Assembly: GCF_038446665.1 (NCBI RefSeq)
Contig: NZ_CP151802.1
Span: 248,001 to 312,000, forward strand
Source: Lysobacter sp. FW306-1B-D06B
Lineage (GTDB): Bacteria > Pseudomonadota > Gammaproteobacteria > Xanthomonadales > Xanthomonadaceae
Length of the DNA stretch: 64,000 bases
Reading direction: 5' to 3'
The notes beneath the pieces were generated by a model, which was not told where the DNA came from, did not search any database, and worked only from the letters and a program-made list of their open reading frames with translations. This document shows positions 8,515-16,251 of the stretch, in pieces. Position numbers and translations under genes: made by a program. Each line of letters begins with the position of its first letter. Position 1 is the first letter of the stretch.

Positions 8515-8847
8515 ATGCAACGCGTTCTGATCTGTGTCTGCCTGTGGGCGGCCGCTAGCGCCGCGTGGTCGCACGGCGGCGGCCTCAATGCCGAGGGTTG
8601 TCACCACGACAGGAAGAACGGCGGCTACCACTGCCATCGCGGCCCGCAAGCCTCGGCCCCCGTCGCACGTCCCGCCTCCGTATCGAACGCCTTCCAGCCC
8701 GACGGCGCGCGCAGCACCGCCTTCAGCAATTGCAGCCAAGCCCGTGCGGCCGGCGCCGCGACGCCATCCTGCGCGAGGTGCATCCGCGTTCCGCAACGGC
8801 CTGACGGCATGCAATACCGCGCTGCTCGGTCGCCCTCGACAGGCTGA
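8515..8847 (+). CDS. Exported YHYH-type/Excalibur-like protein, C-terminus probably decayed
   Basis: A 110-residue protein with a signal peptide (about 1-19, AAWSH) followed by HGGGLNAEGCHHDRK and GGYHCHRG, the His/Cys-rich element seen in many small exported xanthomonad proteins that continue with an Excalibur calcium-binding domain. The start of that domain is present (FSNCSQARAAGAA), but the expected LDRDGDGxxCE loop cannot be found in any frame after it; the frame ends in unrelated PQRPDGMQYRAARSP. GGGGAGC lies before ATG 8515. Metal or surface binding is possible for the HxxH segment; the C-terminus looks frameshifted or eroded. Confidence 0.55.
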   Translation: MQRVLICVCLWAAASAAWSHGGGLNAEGCHHDRKNGGYHCHRGPQASAPVARPASVSNAFQPDGARSTAFSNCSQARAAGAATPSCARCIRVPQRPDGMQYRAARSPSTG

Positions 8848-9092
8848 TCTGAGTATTGGGTATTCAAGGCGCGAGGGCTGCAATGCAATTGCGAAGCAAT
8901 GAATTGCCCTGGAGACGCGGCAACGCGGTACCGACGACGCCCGTCGAACCCGCGCCGAAAGACTCCCCCTGGAACTTCGAGCCCAATGGGCCGGCCACCG
9001 ACGCCGCGGCGGAGGTTCAACCAGCCACGCCGGCGCGGGGTGATCCGTTGCGGTGAGGGGGCTGATCCCGTGAGGAGGTCGCGCCGCAACGA

Positions 9093-9734
9093 TCAGCAAG
9101 CCCAGCTGTCATATGGGATCGAATGGCTCTTGAGGTACTGCTGCGTAGCAGGCTCAAGCTTGTCGATGCTGTATGCGTAGCGCCCCTGATTGAGTCCCTC
9201 CGAAGGCCCTCTCGGGTCGACCTGTGCGCGCGGGCAACCCACCTCCGTGGGGCCGCCAGCAGCTCCGTTTACCCACACCTTTACCCAGCCGCCCGGTGCA
9301 AGCCCCACCACCAAAGCGTCCCGATAGAACTACTCGGGAAGAACCTGACTCTCTACTTTGGCCAGCATCAACCGCCTCGCCGTTTCCGGAATATCCAGAA
9401 GGACGTAATACGTCTGAGGCTCGACCAGCGACTGCCAACGCACATAGAGCCGCTTCGGAAGGGCCGCGCCAATAACGTGGCGGCCCCCAACGCCGATATG
9501 GCCCCAGCCCTGCGCGGTTCCGCTGTAGTCGATTGAGGCGGTACCACCACCTACGTTCGGGAACAGCCGGCCATTCATGTCTTCCACCTCAGCCGCTTCG
9601 ACCCAGACTTCCATGTAATTGGGGGCAAGGAAGCCCAGCGACCACGCGTCGTAGGACAAGGAGCTTCGCGCCGAAGCCTCACCTGGGATGAAAGCAACGA
9701 GTAGCAGGCTGGCCGCCAGCATATTTCGCGTCAT
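9093..9734 (-). pseudogene. DUF2931 family protein, copy 1, interrupted by an amber codon
   Basis: Codes for a DUF2931 protein (exported, function unknown): signal peptide about 1-22, then FLAPNYMEVWVEAAEVEDMNG, the conserved KRLYVRWQSLVEPQTYYV, and after a TAG at 9330-9332 the rest in the same frame (FYRDALVVGLAPGGW ... IPYDSWAC). The neighbouring copy 2 has GAG at the position of this TAG, so a single G-to-T change explains the stop. Unless the amber codon is suppressed, only the 134-residue N-terminal part would be made. The region is less GC-rich than its surroundings. Confidence 0.75.
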
Positions 9735-9750
9735 TGCAAGCCAACCCTTC

Positions 9751-10130
9751 CTACTTTCCGCAAGCCCAGCTGTCGTACGGGATGGGGTGCTCCGTTACAT
9801 ATGGAATCGCGCGGTCCGACAACGGGCGGTACTTTCCGTTGGACAGTCCTTCATATGGCCCCTTCGGTTCGATCTCGGCGCGGGTGCACAGCACCTCCGT
9901 GGGACCGCCGGCAGCTCCGTTTACCCACAGCTTTACCCAGCCGCCCGGTGCAAGCCCCACCACCAAAGCGTCCCGATAGAACTCCTCAGGCAACACGCGA
10001 TGCTTTGCCTTGGTCAGCATCAAGTTTCGCGCAGCTTCCGGAATGTCCAGAAAAACGTAGTACGTCTGAGGTTCCACCAGTGACTGCCAACGCACGTAGA
10101 CCCTCTTTGGAAGGGCGGCTCCGGTGACCA
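9751..10130 (-). pseudogene. DUF2931 family protein, copy 2, 5'-truncated remnant
   Basis: From GAALPKRVYVRWQSL to IPYDSWACGK this matches copy 1 closely over about 125 residues, including VLPEEFYRDALVVGLAPGGW without the amber codon. The N-terminal half, including the signal peptide, is absent: the homology stops near 10126-10130, where the end of the nuclease-like reading frame begins in a different frame. A tandem duplication followed by insertion or deletion explains this. It has no start or ribosome site of its own. Confidence 0.7.
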
Positions 10131-11389
10131 TCCTCCACTTCGACCCAGTCGGTCGGCATGGGCACTCCCAACTCCATGCAATCGCGGAGCTTATCAACGG
10201 CCCGCTGCCCGAGCGTCGCCTGCTCGGCTGCAAACCATCTCAGCGACCAGAATTCGAGCGCGATTCTTGAGAACATCTGCCGCGAGATGCGGAACATGCC
10301 CTGACTCGGGTCTTTCTCGTTGCATACAACCTGCATGACATAAGGGCCATCCCCAAGCGATGCCGAGCGGGCTCCGAGCTGGGAGAAGTGCCACTTCAGC
10401 GCCGCGAGGTCTATGACCACAAGGAGTACGACTTCGCCAAGAATGAAGCGAATTACATGCTCTTCCTCAAGGGAGAGCGTGAACGGATACAGCGGAAGCC
10501 ATGACCGAGAGTTCTTCGCCTCGTTTAGATCGAATGCAACGCAGGGACTCTTGCATAAGCCATCGAGAGCCCTACTTAAGCCGTCAGGCGGGGAGGAGGC
10601 CGTTCGAATAGCTACATATAGGAGGCCATGCTCGGGACTTCCCGATGCAATTCCATCGGCGAGCGCCTTCCGAATCAGATCGTTCATATAGGGCGCATGT
10701 GTAACCGGGCTGGCATGCAGGGCCTGGCGAACGATGCTTTTCGTACCTCTGAAGTCCGAAGCGCCGTCATTCGTAAAGAAGTCCGAGATCCTCCTCATAT
10801 TCTCCTGCTGTCGAACGGTCCTGGCATTTTGATTGCCACTTGACTTGACCTCGACAAGGCATGGGTCTGAATCCGTCAGAATGCATACATCGCCATAGCG
10901 GATGACGTTCGTCAGGTCACACTGCAGCGCTGGAATTCCGTTGCGCAAGAATTGGCGGGTGATTGCTCGCTCATGTGGGAACCCGGCGCTTTCGCTGATG
11001 AATCCTGGCTCCTCACGAACAGTGTAGTCGTCGGTCTTGTAGAAGGTATGTTTTAGAGCGAACGCATCTAGATACAAGAATGCAATGGCATCACCAAAGC
11101 ACTTCAAGAAGTAGTTGACCGACCGGTATTGGTCGATCCTGTCCTCGCACTGGCGAATCTTCAGCTTGGCGCGCCTTGCATCTTCACCGCTCAGCCTGGC
11201 TGTTCGCAGTTGGAGCCTCGTCTCCTTCAATCGCGCTCTTGCTCTTACGACGCCGCGCTCGCTCGTACGCAAGTACTTCGCAATGCCGTCTTGCATCCGG
11301 CGCAGCGTCGCCATGTCATCTCGTTCATCCTTGAGCTTCTGAAGCTCACGAGAGAGCAGCCTGAACGCGTTCGAATATCTGGTCAGCAT
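9986..11389 (-). CDS. Coiled-coil protein with PD-(D/E)XK nuclease-like core; chimeric C-terminus
   Basis: A 467-residue soluble protein. Residues 1-90 are strongly helical and charged (likely coiled coil). Residues 138-200 carry E140 in PHERAITRQFL, D167 in RYGDVCIL, E180-V-K182 in CLVEVKSS and then RQQENMRR, the order of acidic, acidic, E-x-K and Gln expected for the restriction-endonuclease-like fold. The remainder has no recognised domain. The last ~45 residues (after about MPTDWVEVED) are the out-of-frame reading of the DUF2931 copy 2, so the natural C-terminus has been lost. AGGGGGCG lies before ATG 11389. Single gene, base composition unlike its neighbours, no partner gene: probably a horizontally acquired nuclease of defence or mobile-element type; function is inferred from motif only. 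Confidence 0.55.
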   Translation of the reverse strand: MLTRYSNAFRLLSRELQKLKDERDDMATLRRMQDGIAKYLRTSERGVVRARARLKETRLQLRTARLSGEDARRAKLKIRQCEDRIDQYRSVNYFLKCFGDAIAFLYLDAFALKHTFYKTDDYTVREEPGFISESAGFPHERAITRQFLRNGIPALQCDLTNVIRYGDVCILTDSDPCLVEVKSSGNQNARTVRQQENMRRISDFFTNDGASDFRGTKSIVRQALHASPVTHAPYMNDLIRKALADGIASGSPEHGLLYVAIRTASSPPDGLSRALDGLCKSPCVAFDLNEAKNSRSWLPLYPFTLSLEEEHVIRFILGEVVLLVVIDLAALKWHFSQLGARSASLGDGPYVMQVVCNEKDPSQGMFRISRQMFSRIALEFWSLRWFAAEQATLGQRAVDKLRDCMELGVPMPTDWVEVEDGHRSRPSKEGLRALAVTGGTSDVLRFSGHSGSCAKLDADQGKASRVA

Positions 11390-11518
11390 TTCGCCCCCTG
11401 TCGGTGAGCCAGAGCACTCCGGCTAAACGCGCTTCGGATCACAGCTCGTGCGCCTCACACGAAGCAGCATCGGGCCACTCTCGCATGTGGCCTAGCCACG
11501 GCACACCCTCACCCCGCC

Positions 11519-12175
11519 CTACTCCAACGGCAACACCGACAACAGCGTCGTCCCCGACGACGTGATCTCCGCCACGCCCGCCGCAAGCGCCTCGCCCCGC
11601 CAGTGCTTCGCCGCCCATGCGCCGCAGAAGATGTAGACGGGTGTGGTGACGCCGTTGGTCTTGAGCTTCTGGGCGAGTTCGATGCCGGCGCGGTCGCCTT
11701 CGGGGCGGCCCATGTCGGAGATGACGATGTCGTACTGGCTGCGCTGCAACTGGCGCAGTGCGTCCTGCGTGGTCAGGGCGGTGTCGACGGTGGCGCCGCG
11801 GTCCTGCAGGGAGGCGATGAGGAAGCTGTTGTTGCGGGGGTTGTCGTCCACCCAGAGGATGCGCTTGCCGGTGGTCAGCGGTTGCGGTGCGGGCGCGGCG
11901 GCGGCCACGGGCACGGGGCTGGCGGCCAGGCGCTGCTCCAGTTCGGCCAGCTTGGCCTGGACGTCGCTCATGACCTGGCGCTGCTGCTCGGAGGCTTCCT
12001 CCATGCTCAGCTCGTTGCCGGCCACCTTGATGCTGAACTTGCGACCGCGCGCGGAGTCGACGAGGTTGCGGATGGGCTCGTACAGCTTGTAGAGCAGGAC
12101 CGCGAAGACCACCGGCCAGGCGAACGACGCGGCGGCGGCGATGAGTTTGGCGAGGCTGTCCAGCTTGGCTTCCAT
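11519..12175 (-). CDS. Membrane-anchored response-regulator receiver protein
   Basis: A 218-residue protein: one transmembrane helix (about 12-30), a cytoplasmic linker with predicted coiled coil (55-85, EEASEQQRQVMSDV), an Ala/Pro spacer, then a receiver domain from 103. D110/D111 in ILWVDDNP and phosphoacceptor D154 in VISDMG are present. The beta-4 Thr/Ser site reads FCG and the usual beta-5 Lys-Pro is replaced by ITSSG, so switching may be atypical. There is no output domain. It may scaffold or sink phosphate at the membrane; no histidine kinase gene is adjacent. ATG 12175 sits directly after GGAGTGCAGTGGA. Confidence 0.75.
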   Translation of the reverse strand: MEAKLDSLAKLIAAAASFAWPVVFAVLLYKLYEPIRNLVDSARGRKFSIKVAGNELSMEEASEQQRQVMSDVQAKLAELEQRLAASPVPVAAAAPAPQPLTTGKRILWVDDNPRNNSFLIASLQDRGATVDTALTTQDALRQLQRSQYDIVISDMGRPEGDRAGIELAQKLKTNGVTTPVYIFCGAWAAKHWRGEALAAGVAEITSSGTTLLSVLPLE

Positions 12176-12319
12176 TCCACTGCACTCCTTGGGCGGTGCA
12201 CTGCTTGCTTACGCAGGCGGTGCGGGGCGGCGGCCAGGTGGGCGTCGGCGGGGCGCTTTGGCGTTCGACCGGGGTTTTAGCGTTTGCCTTGGCGGGTCGC
12301 GTCGGTGCGGGTGGGGTGT

Positions 12320-12348
12320 CCCGGGTGCGCTTCGCTTACCCGGGCTAC
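12320..12348. repeat. Dispersed CCCGGGTGCGCTTCG repeat, copy 1
   Basis: Core CCCGGGTGCGCTTCG followed by CTTACCCGGGCTAC: an imperfect palindrome whose arms are CCCGGGT and ACCCGGG. Copies or partial copies occur at 20355, 20463, 21878 and 24297. It lies in the gap between the receiver gene and the helical-repeat gene. Such elements are common REP-like sequences in Xanthomonadaceae. Confidence 0.75.
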
Positions 12349-12443
12349 TTAGGCTCTCTGGCCAGAGGAACCTCGGTCGCGGATCATGGTTCGGCGACCG
12401 GCGCATTCGCCGGGGCAGAACAACCGTCACTGCGAGGGGTTTC

Positions 12444-13451
12444 GTGTCAAAGCCGTTGGAACTCGATAGCACCACGTTGGACGCAATTCGCGAGTTCCTG
12501 CGTGCGTCCACGTCCGGCCGTGGCACCGCTGAAGCGACGGCCCGCCTGGTCGCGCAGACAGACCGTGTCCCGCTGGCCCATCTGGATGGGTGGGAACGCT
12601 CGATTCGCAGCGAGCTCTACACGATCGAAGTGGAGCGCTCACCGGTTCCATGGTGGCGTCGCGAGCCGCGGAAGCGCCCCCTCTCCTGGCTCGACCTATG
12701 CAGCAGGGATGGCCACGCCCGAGAAAAGACGCTGCGGTGCCTTTCCACCGGAGCGCCGAACGCGCTCCTTCTGGCGCTGGCGATGCGTCGGCTCAACGAT
12801 TGGGTGCCACAGGTGCGCCAAGCCGCGCGCGAACACCTTCCGCTCATCGCGGGGCGCTCCAATCCTGACCACGTGGCCGACGCGCTGTGGGAGACGCTGG
12901 TGCATCAGATCTCCTGGGGCCGGATGGAGCATGCGGACCGTGAAGTCCTCGACGCGATGGTCACCGTGGAGCCAGTCGCCATCGCGCTCAAGAAACGGAT
13001 CGTGACGGCAACGGCGGGGCCGGCAGCATCCATGCTTGCGCAAGTCGGGCGCTCGCCCGTTTTCGACCGCTGGCTGACGGAGATCGCACGCGATGCGATG
13101 CAGCCGTCCGTGCGTGCACGGGCATGCCGCGCGCAACTGGAAGGCCGCATGGTCTGGTTCGCCGGAAGAAAGTGGGCATGGAGCGACCTGAAGTGGGCCA
13201 AGGGAAAGTTCGAACCGGTGCTGGAAGAGCGGCTACTCACCCTTGAGTTTCCTTTCGCGGACACTTTGAAGTGCACGCTAGAGGATAGGTCGCCGTTGGT
13301 CCGTTACGTCGGCGGCGAGTTTCTCCTCAAGCATCTGCATTCGATGGGCGAGGAAGCGCTTTGGGCGGCAAGGAAGCTGGCGTCGGATCGATCCCCTCAC
13401 GTGGCCGCTCGCGGCCGCTTTATGCTGCGGGAACTCGGCGAGCCGACGTGA
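12444..13451 (+). CDS. HEAT-like helical-repeat protein, hypothetical
   Basis: A 335-residue soluble protein read from GTG 12444, which has GAGGGG in front at proper spacing; the frame is open upstream through the repeat, but without a start signal. Several stretches such as ALAMRRLNDWVPQVRQAAREHL (about residues 110-131) and SPLVRYVGGEFLLKHL look like HEAT-type helix pairs, and the protein is rich in Arg and Trp. Probably a cytoplasmic binding scaffold; no partner is evident. Similar stand-alone helical-repeat proteins are common in this group of bacteria and lack known roles. Confidence 0.65.
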   Translation: MSKPLELDSTTLDAIREFLRASTSGRGTAEATARLVAQTDRVPLAHLDGWERSIRSELYTIEVERSPVPWWRREPRKRPLSWLDLCSRDGHAREKTLRCLSTGAPNALLLALAMRRLNDWVPQVRQAAREHLPLIAGRSNPDHVADALWETLVHQISWGRMEHADREVLDAMVTVEPVAIALKKRIVTATAGPAASMLAQVGRSPVFDRWLTEIARDAMQPSVRARACRAQLEGRMVWFAGRKWAWSDLKWAKGKFEPVLEERLLTLEFPFADTLKCTLEDRSPLVRYVGGEFLLKHLHSMGEEALWAARKLASDRSPHVAARGRFMLRELGEPT

Positions 13452-13651
13452 ACGCAATGGAAGACGGGGCCGTATCGGCTGCGTCCCGGCCTAGGGGTTG
13501 CAACGTTGGAGTAATGTCGATGCTCGGCGTTGGCGGGACGCAGGATTGATTCGCGTCGCGGGGAGCACATTGCGTGGCATCTTGGGGACGATGCAACCAA
13601 CGCAGTATCCGTACTTCGGCAAGCAGGTTTTCACATCGTTAGGAGGAAGGG

Positions 13652-13951
13652 ATGAATCCGTATCAGCCGCCATCGGCGAAGGTCGCGCAGAAGAAACGTA
13701 CGTTTGCCTCGACGGTTATCGGCCTGGGGTGTGTTGTCTTCGGCGGGCTACTCTTCCTGTCGAGCATCGGCCAGTTGTTGGGTGGAAGCACCGTGCCGCA
13801 CCAGAACGCCGACGAAGCACGCGGCGGCATGATCGCAAGCGTTCTCATCGCGGCCGCCTCGGCGTATCTGGTGCTGTATGGGTTGAAGAAGCTCAAGGGA
13901 CGCGCTGCCCCGGCTGCCGCCGATTCGTCGTCTGCACCACCGGAGGCGTGA
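13652..13951 (+). CDS. Small two-helix membrane protein
   Basis: A 99-residue protein beginning MNPYQPPSA, a start frequent in small inner-membrane proteins of this group. Two hydrophobic helices lie at about 19-41 and 60-78, with a short periplasmic or cytoplasmic loop between and an Ala/Ser/Pro tail. TTAGGAGGAAGG precedes ATG 13652, a strong ribosome site. The stop overlaps nothing but the next gene starts one base later (13953), so the two are translated as an operon. Function unknown. Confidence 0.65.
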   Translation: MNPYQPPSAKVAQKKRTFASTVIGLGCVVFGGLLFLSSIGQLLGGSTVPHQNADEARGGMIASVLIAAASAYLVLYGLKKLKGRAAPAAADSSSAPPEA

Positions 13952-13952
13952 G

Positions 13953-14321
13953 ATGCGCAAGGTCCTGTGGTGGCTCTATCTCGCCGTGATGGCGTTGAAC
14001 ATCGTGTGGCTGCTGGTGTCGGAACCTTCGCAAATCGGCAGCTGGGTGTATGCGGCGCTTGGCGCGTTGGGGTTGGTGGGGTTGGCCGGCTATATCGCCA
14101 ACACGCAGTACGGTCCGCGCCTGCTGTGGCAAGCCGTGTTTGCGGGGTTGCTCGCCGTCAACGTAGCTCTGGTGGCGAAGGCCGTGATGGACCGCCAGTC
14201 GGACTTGCTGTTTGCAGGCGTGGCGTTCGCGGCGTTGCTGATGTTGCCGTGGTTCTTCGCGCTGTGGCGGTATGCGTTCTCCTTGCCGGATGGGGCTGCG
14301 CGCGTTCCCGTCGGTGACTAA
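13953..14321 (+). CDS. Hypothetical four-helix membrane protein
   Basis: A 122-residue hydrophobic protein with four predicted membrane helices (about 4-22, 29-48, 57-77, 85-107) and a short hydrophilic tail. ATG 13953 follows the stop of the preceding gene by one base, showing translational coupling; GGAGG in the end of that gene (CACCGGAGGCGTGAG) serves as ribosome site. Family not recognised. Likely acts together with the two-helix protein in the inner membrane. Confidence 0.65.
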   Translation: MRKVLWWLYLAVMALNIVWLLVSEPSQIGSWVYAALGALGLVGLAGYIANTQYGPRLLWQAVFAGLLAVNVALVAKAVMDRQSDLLFAGVAFAALLMLPWFFALWRYAFSLPDGAARVPVGD

Positions 14322-14388
14322 CGACACGCGACGCCTCCGTCGAGGCGCTTCGATACTCGGCCTCGATCTCCGGACAAGGACCGTCGCG

Positions 14389-16236
14389 ATGCTGGCTGCT
14401 CACACTGCACGGCCCCGATTGCGGTGGTTACAGCGCATGGCGTTCGCGACGCTGCTGTGCATCCCGCTGGCCGGAGGGGCACAGACGGTGACGGACGCAG
14501 CGCTGCACAAGGCGATGACCGATCTGCTCGCCGCGCAGGGCTTGCAAGGCGCCGTGTGGTCGACCGTCGCGGACGATGGCGCCATCGCCGTCGATGCTGC
14601 GGGAACGCGGGATGCGCGAACGGGTGCGGCACTGCACCCGCAGGATCAGGTGCACGTCGGCTCGGTCGCCAAGACCGTGCTGGCGACGGGCGTGCTGCGA
14701 TTGGTCAGCCAGCGGCGTCTGTCGCTGGACGCGCCCGTGTCGGAATTGCTGCCCGGCGTCGCGTTCGACAACCCGTGGGCGTCGGACAGTCCCGTGCGCG
14801 TGCGTCACCTGCTGGATCACACGGCCGGCCTGGACGATGCGCGCCTTGCCGACATGTTCAGCCTGAAGGCGCGTGCGGATGCGCCGCTGTCGACCTTCCT
14901 CGATGGCCGCACGCTGCGTGTGCGCAGCCGTCCGGGCAGTCGGCATTCGTACTCCAACACGGGCTACACGCTGTTGGGCATGGTGATCGAGGCGGTGACG
15001 GGTGCGCGTTACGATGCGTGGCTCGACGCAAACCTGCTGCGTCCGCTGCGCATGCACGACAGCACGTTCGCCTTCACCACGCAGGAAGGCGCGGGCGCGA
15101 ATTCGCGCGTGGCGATGGGGCATTTCGAGAACGGCGTTGCGCATGCGGCGGTGCCGATGTTTCTGCGCCCCGCCGGGCAGTTCACCACCACGGCGGAAGA
15201 CATGGGGCGTTTCGCGCGTTTCCTGATGAGCGACGGGCGCATCGATGGAACGGCCTTCATCGACCCCACGCTGCTCCGTGCGATGGGTCAACCGCAAGGC
15301 ACCGAAGCAGCACGTGCCGGTCTGCGCGTCGGCTACGGCCTGGGAATGGCGACGCGCGACCGCCATGGCGCCGTAGGCAAATGCCACGGCGGGAGTACGG
15401 TGGGATACCGCGCGATGCTCTGCGTCTTTCCGCAGCACCAGCGTGCGTTCTTCATCGCCCTCAATACCGACCACGAAACCGCCGACTACGGACGGTTCGA
15501 CCGGCTGCTGATCGAATCGCTCGGCTTGCCGATGGCCGAAGCGCTGCCTCGCATGGGCGAAGCCGGCGATGCGATGGAGGGTTATTACATCCCCTCGCCC
15601 AACCGGTTCGCCCGCTTCGAATGGCTCGACGCTACGTTGGGCTTCGTTCGCATCACGCGCGAGGGCGAAGGCGTTCGCTTCGCGCCGCTCCAGTCGAGTG
15701 CGCTGATGCTGACGCCCGTAGGCGGCAACCTGCTGCGCGCGGACGATCGCGCTCTCGCATCGCATGCGTTCGTGACCACCGCAGACAGCACGCGCGCGAT
15801 CACCACCGGATTGCAAACCTACGAACGCGTGGCGCTACCCGTCATCGCCGCACGCTGGATCAGCCTCGCCGCGGGATTGCTGGGCGTTGCATGGCTTCTG
15901 GTCATGGGCGCCGTGCGGTTCGTGCTGGATGGCCGGGATCGCTGGAAGCGATCGGCGGTAATTCCCTTCCTCGGCATCGCGGTGCTGTTGCTGCCGGTGC
16001 CTTTGTTCCTGCGCCAGTCGTTCCTGCAATTGGGTGATCTCACGCCGGCCAGCGGCACGCTCGCCGCGGTCACGGCGCTGCTGCCGTTGACGATGGTGCT
16101 GGGCCTGATCTTCGGCCTGCGTCGCCGGCCGTGGTCCGCGCTCGACATCGTGGACGTCGTCGCGATGGTGGCCGTGTTGCAGTTGACCGTGGTGCTGGCC
16201 TTCGGCGGGCTGCTGCCGCTGCGCCTGTGGGCGTGA
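14389..16236 (+). CDS. Serine hydrolase, beta-lactamase/PBP fold, with C-terminal membrane helices
   Basis: A 615-residue protein: signal peptide (about 1-31), then a class C beta-lactamase-type domain with S92-V-A-K95 in VGSVAKTV, Y188-S-N190 in HSYSNTGY and H333-G-G-S in KCHGGSTVG, the three active-site motifs of the AmpC/D,D-peptidase/esterase family. After residue ~505 follow four hydrophobic helices that anchor the C-terminus in the inner membrane. Such fusions are annotated as beta-lactamase family serine hydrolases; they usually act as peptidases or esterases on peptidoglycan peptides or small esters rather than as resistance enzymes. ATG 14389 has AAGGA eight bases upstream; the open frame begins earlier but overlaps the preceding gene without a ribosome site. 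Confidence 0.85.
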   Translation: MLAAHTARPRLRWLQRMAFATLLCIPLAGGAQTVTDAALHKAMTDLLAAQGLQGAVWSTVADDGAIAVDAAGTRDARTGAALHPQDQVHVGSVAKTVLATGVLRLVSQRRLSLDAPVSELLPGVAFDNPWASDSPVRVRHLLDHTAGLDDARLADMFSLKARADAPLSTFLDGRTLRVRSRPGSRHSYSNTGYTLLGMVIEAVTGARYDAWLDANLLRPLRMHDSTFAFTTQEGAGANSRVAMGHFENGVAHAAVPMFLRPAGQFTTTAEDMGRFARFLMSDGRIDGTAFIDPTLLRAMGQPQGTEAARAGLRVGYGLGMATRDRHGAVGKCHGGSTVGYRAMLCVFPQHQRAFFIALNTDHETADYGRFDRLLIESLGLPMAEALPRMGEAGDAMEGYYIPSPNRFARFEWLDATLGFVRITREGEGVRFAPLQSSALMLTPVGGNLLRADDRALASHAFVTTADSTRAITTGLQTYERVALPVIAARWISLAAGLLGVAWLLVMGAVRFVLDGRDRWKRSAVIPFLGIAVLLLPVPLFLRQSFLQLGDLTPASGTLAAVTALLPLTMVLGLIFGLRRRPWSALDIVDVVAMVAVLQLTVVLAFGGLLPLRLWA

Positions 16237-16251
16237 GGGTCGCTGCGCCGA

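Noticed and set aside
13485..13550. Eleven-codon frame after GGAGTA near 13514
   Set aside because: Too short and with poor spacing; expected by chance.
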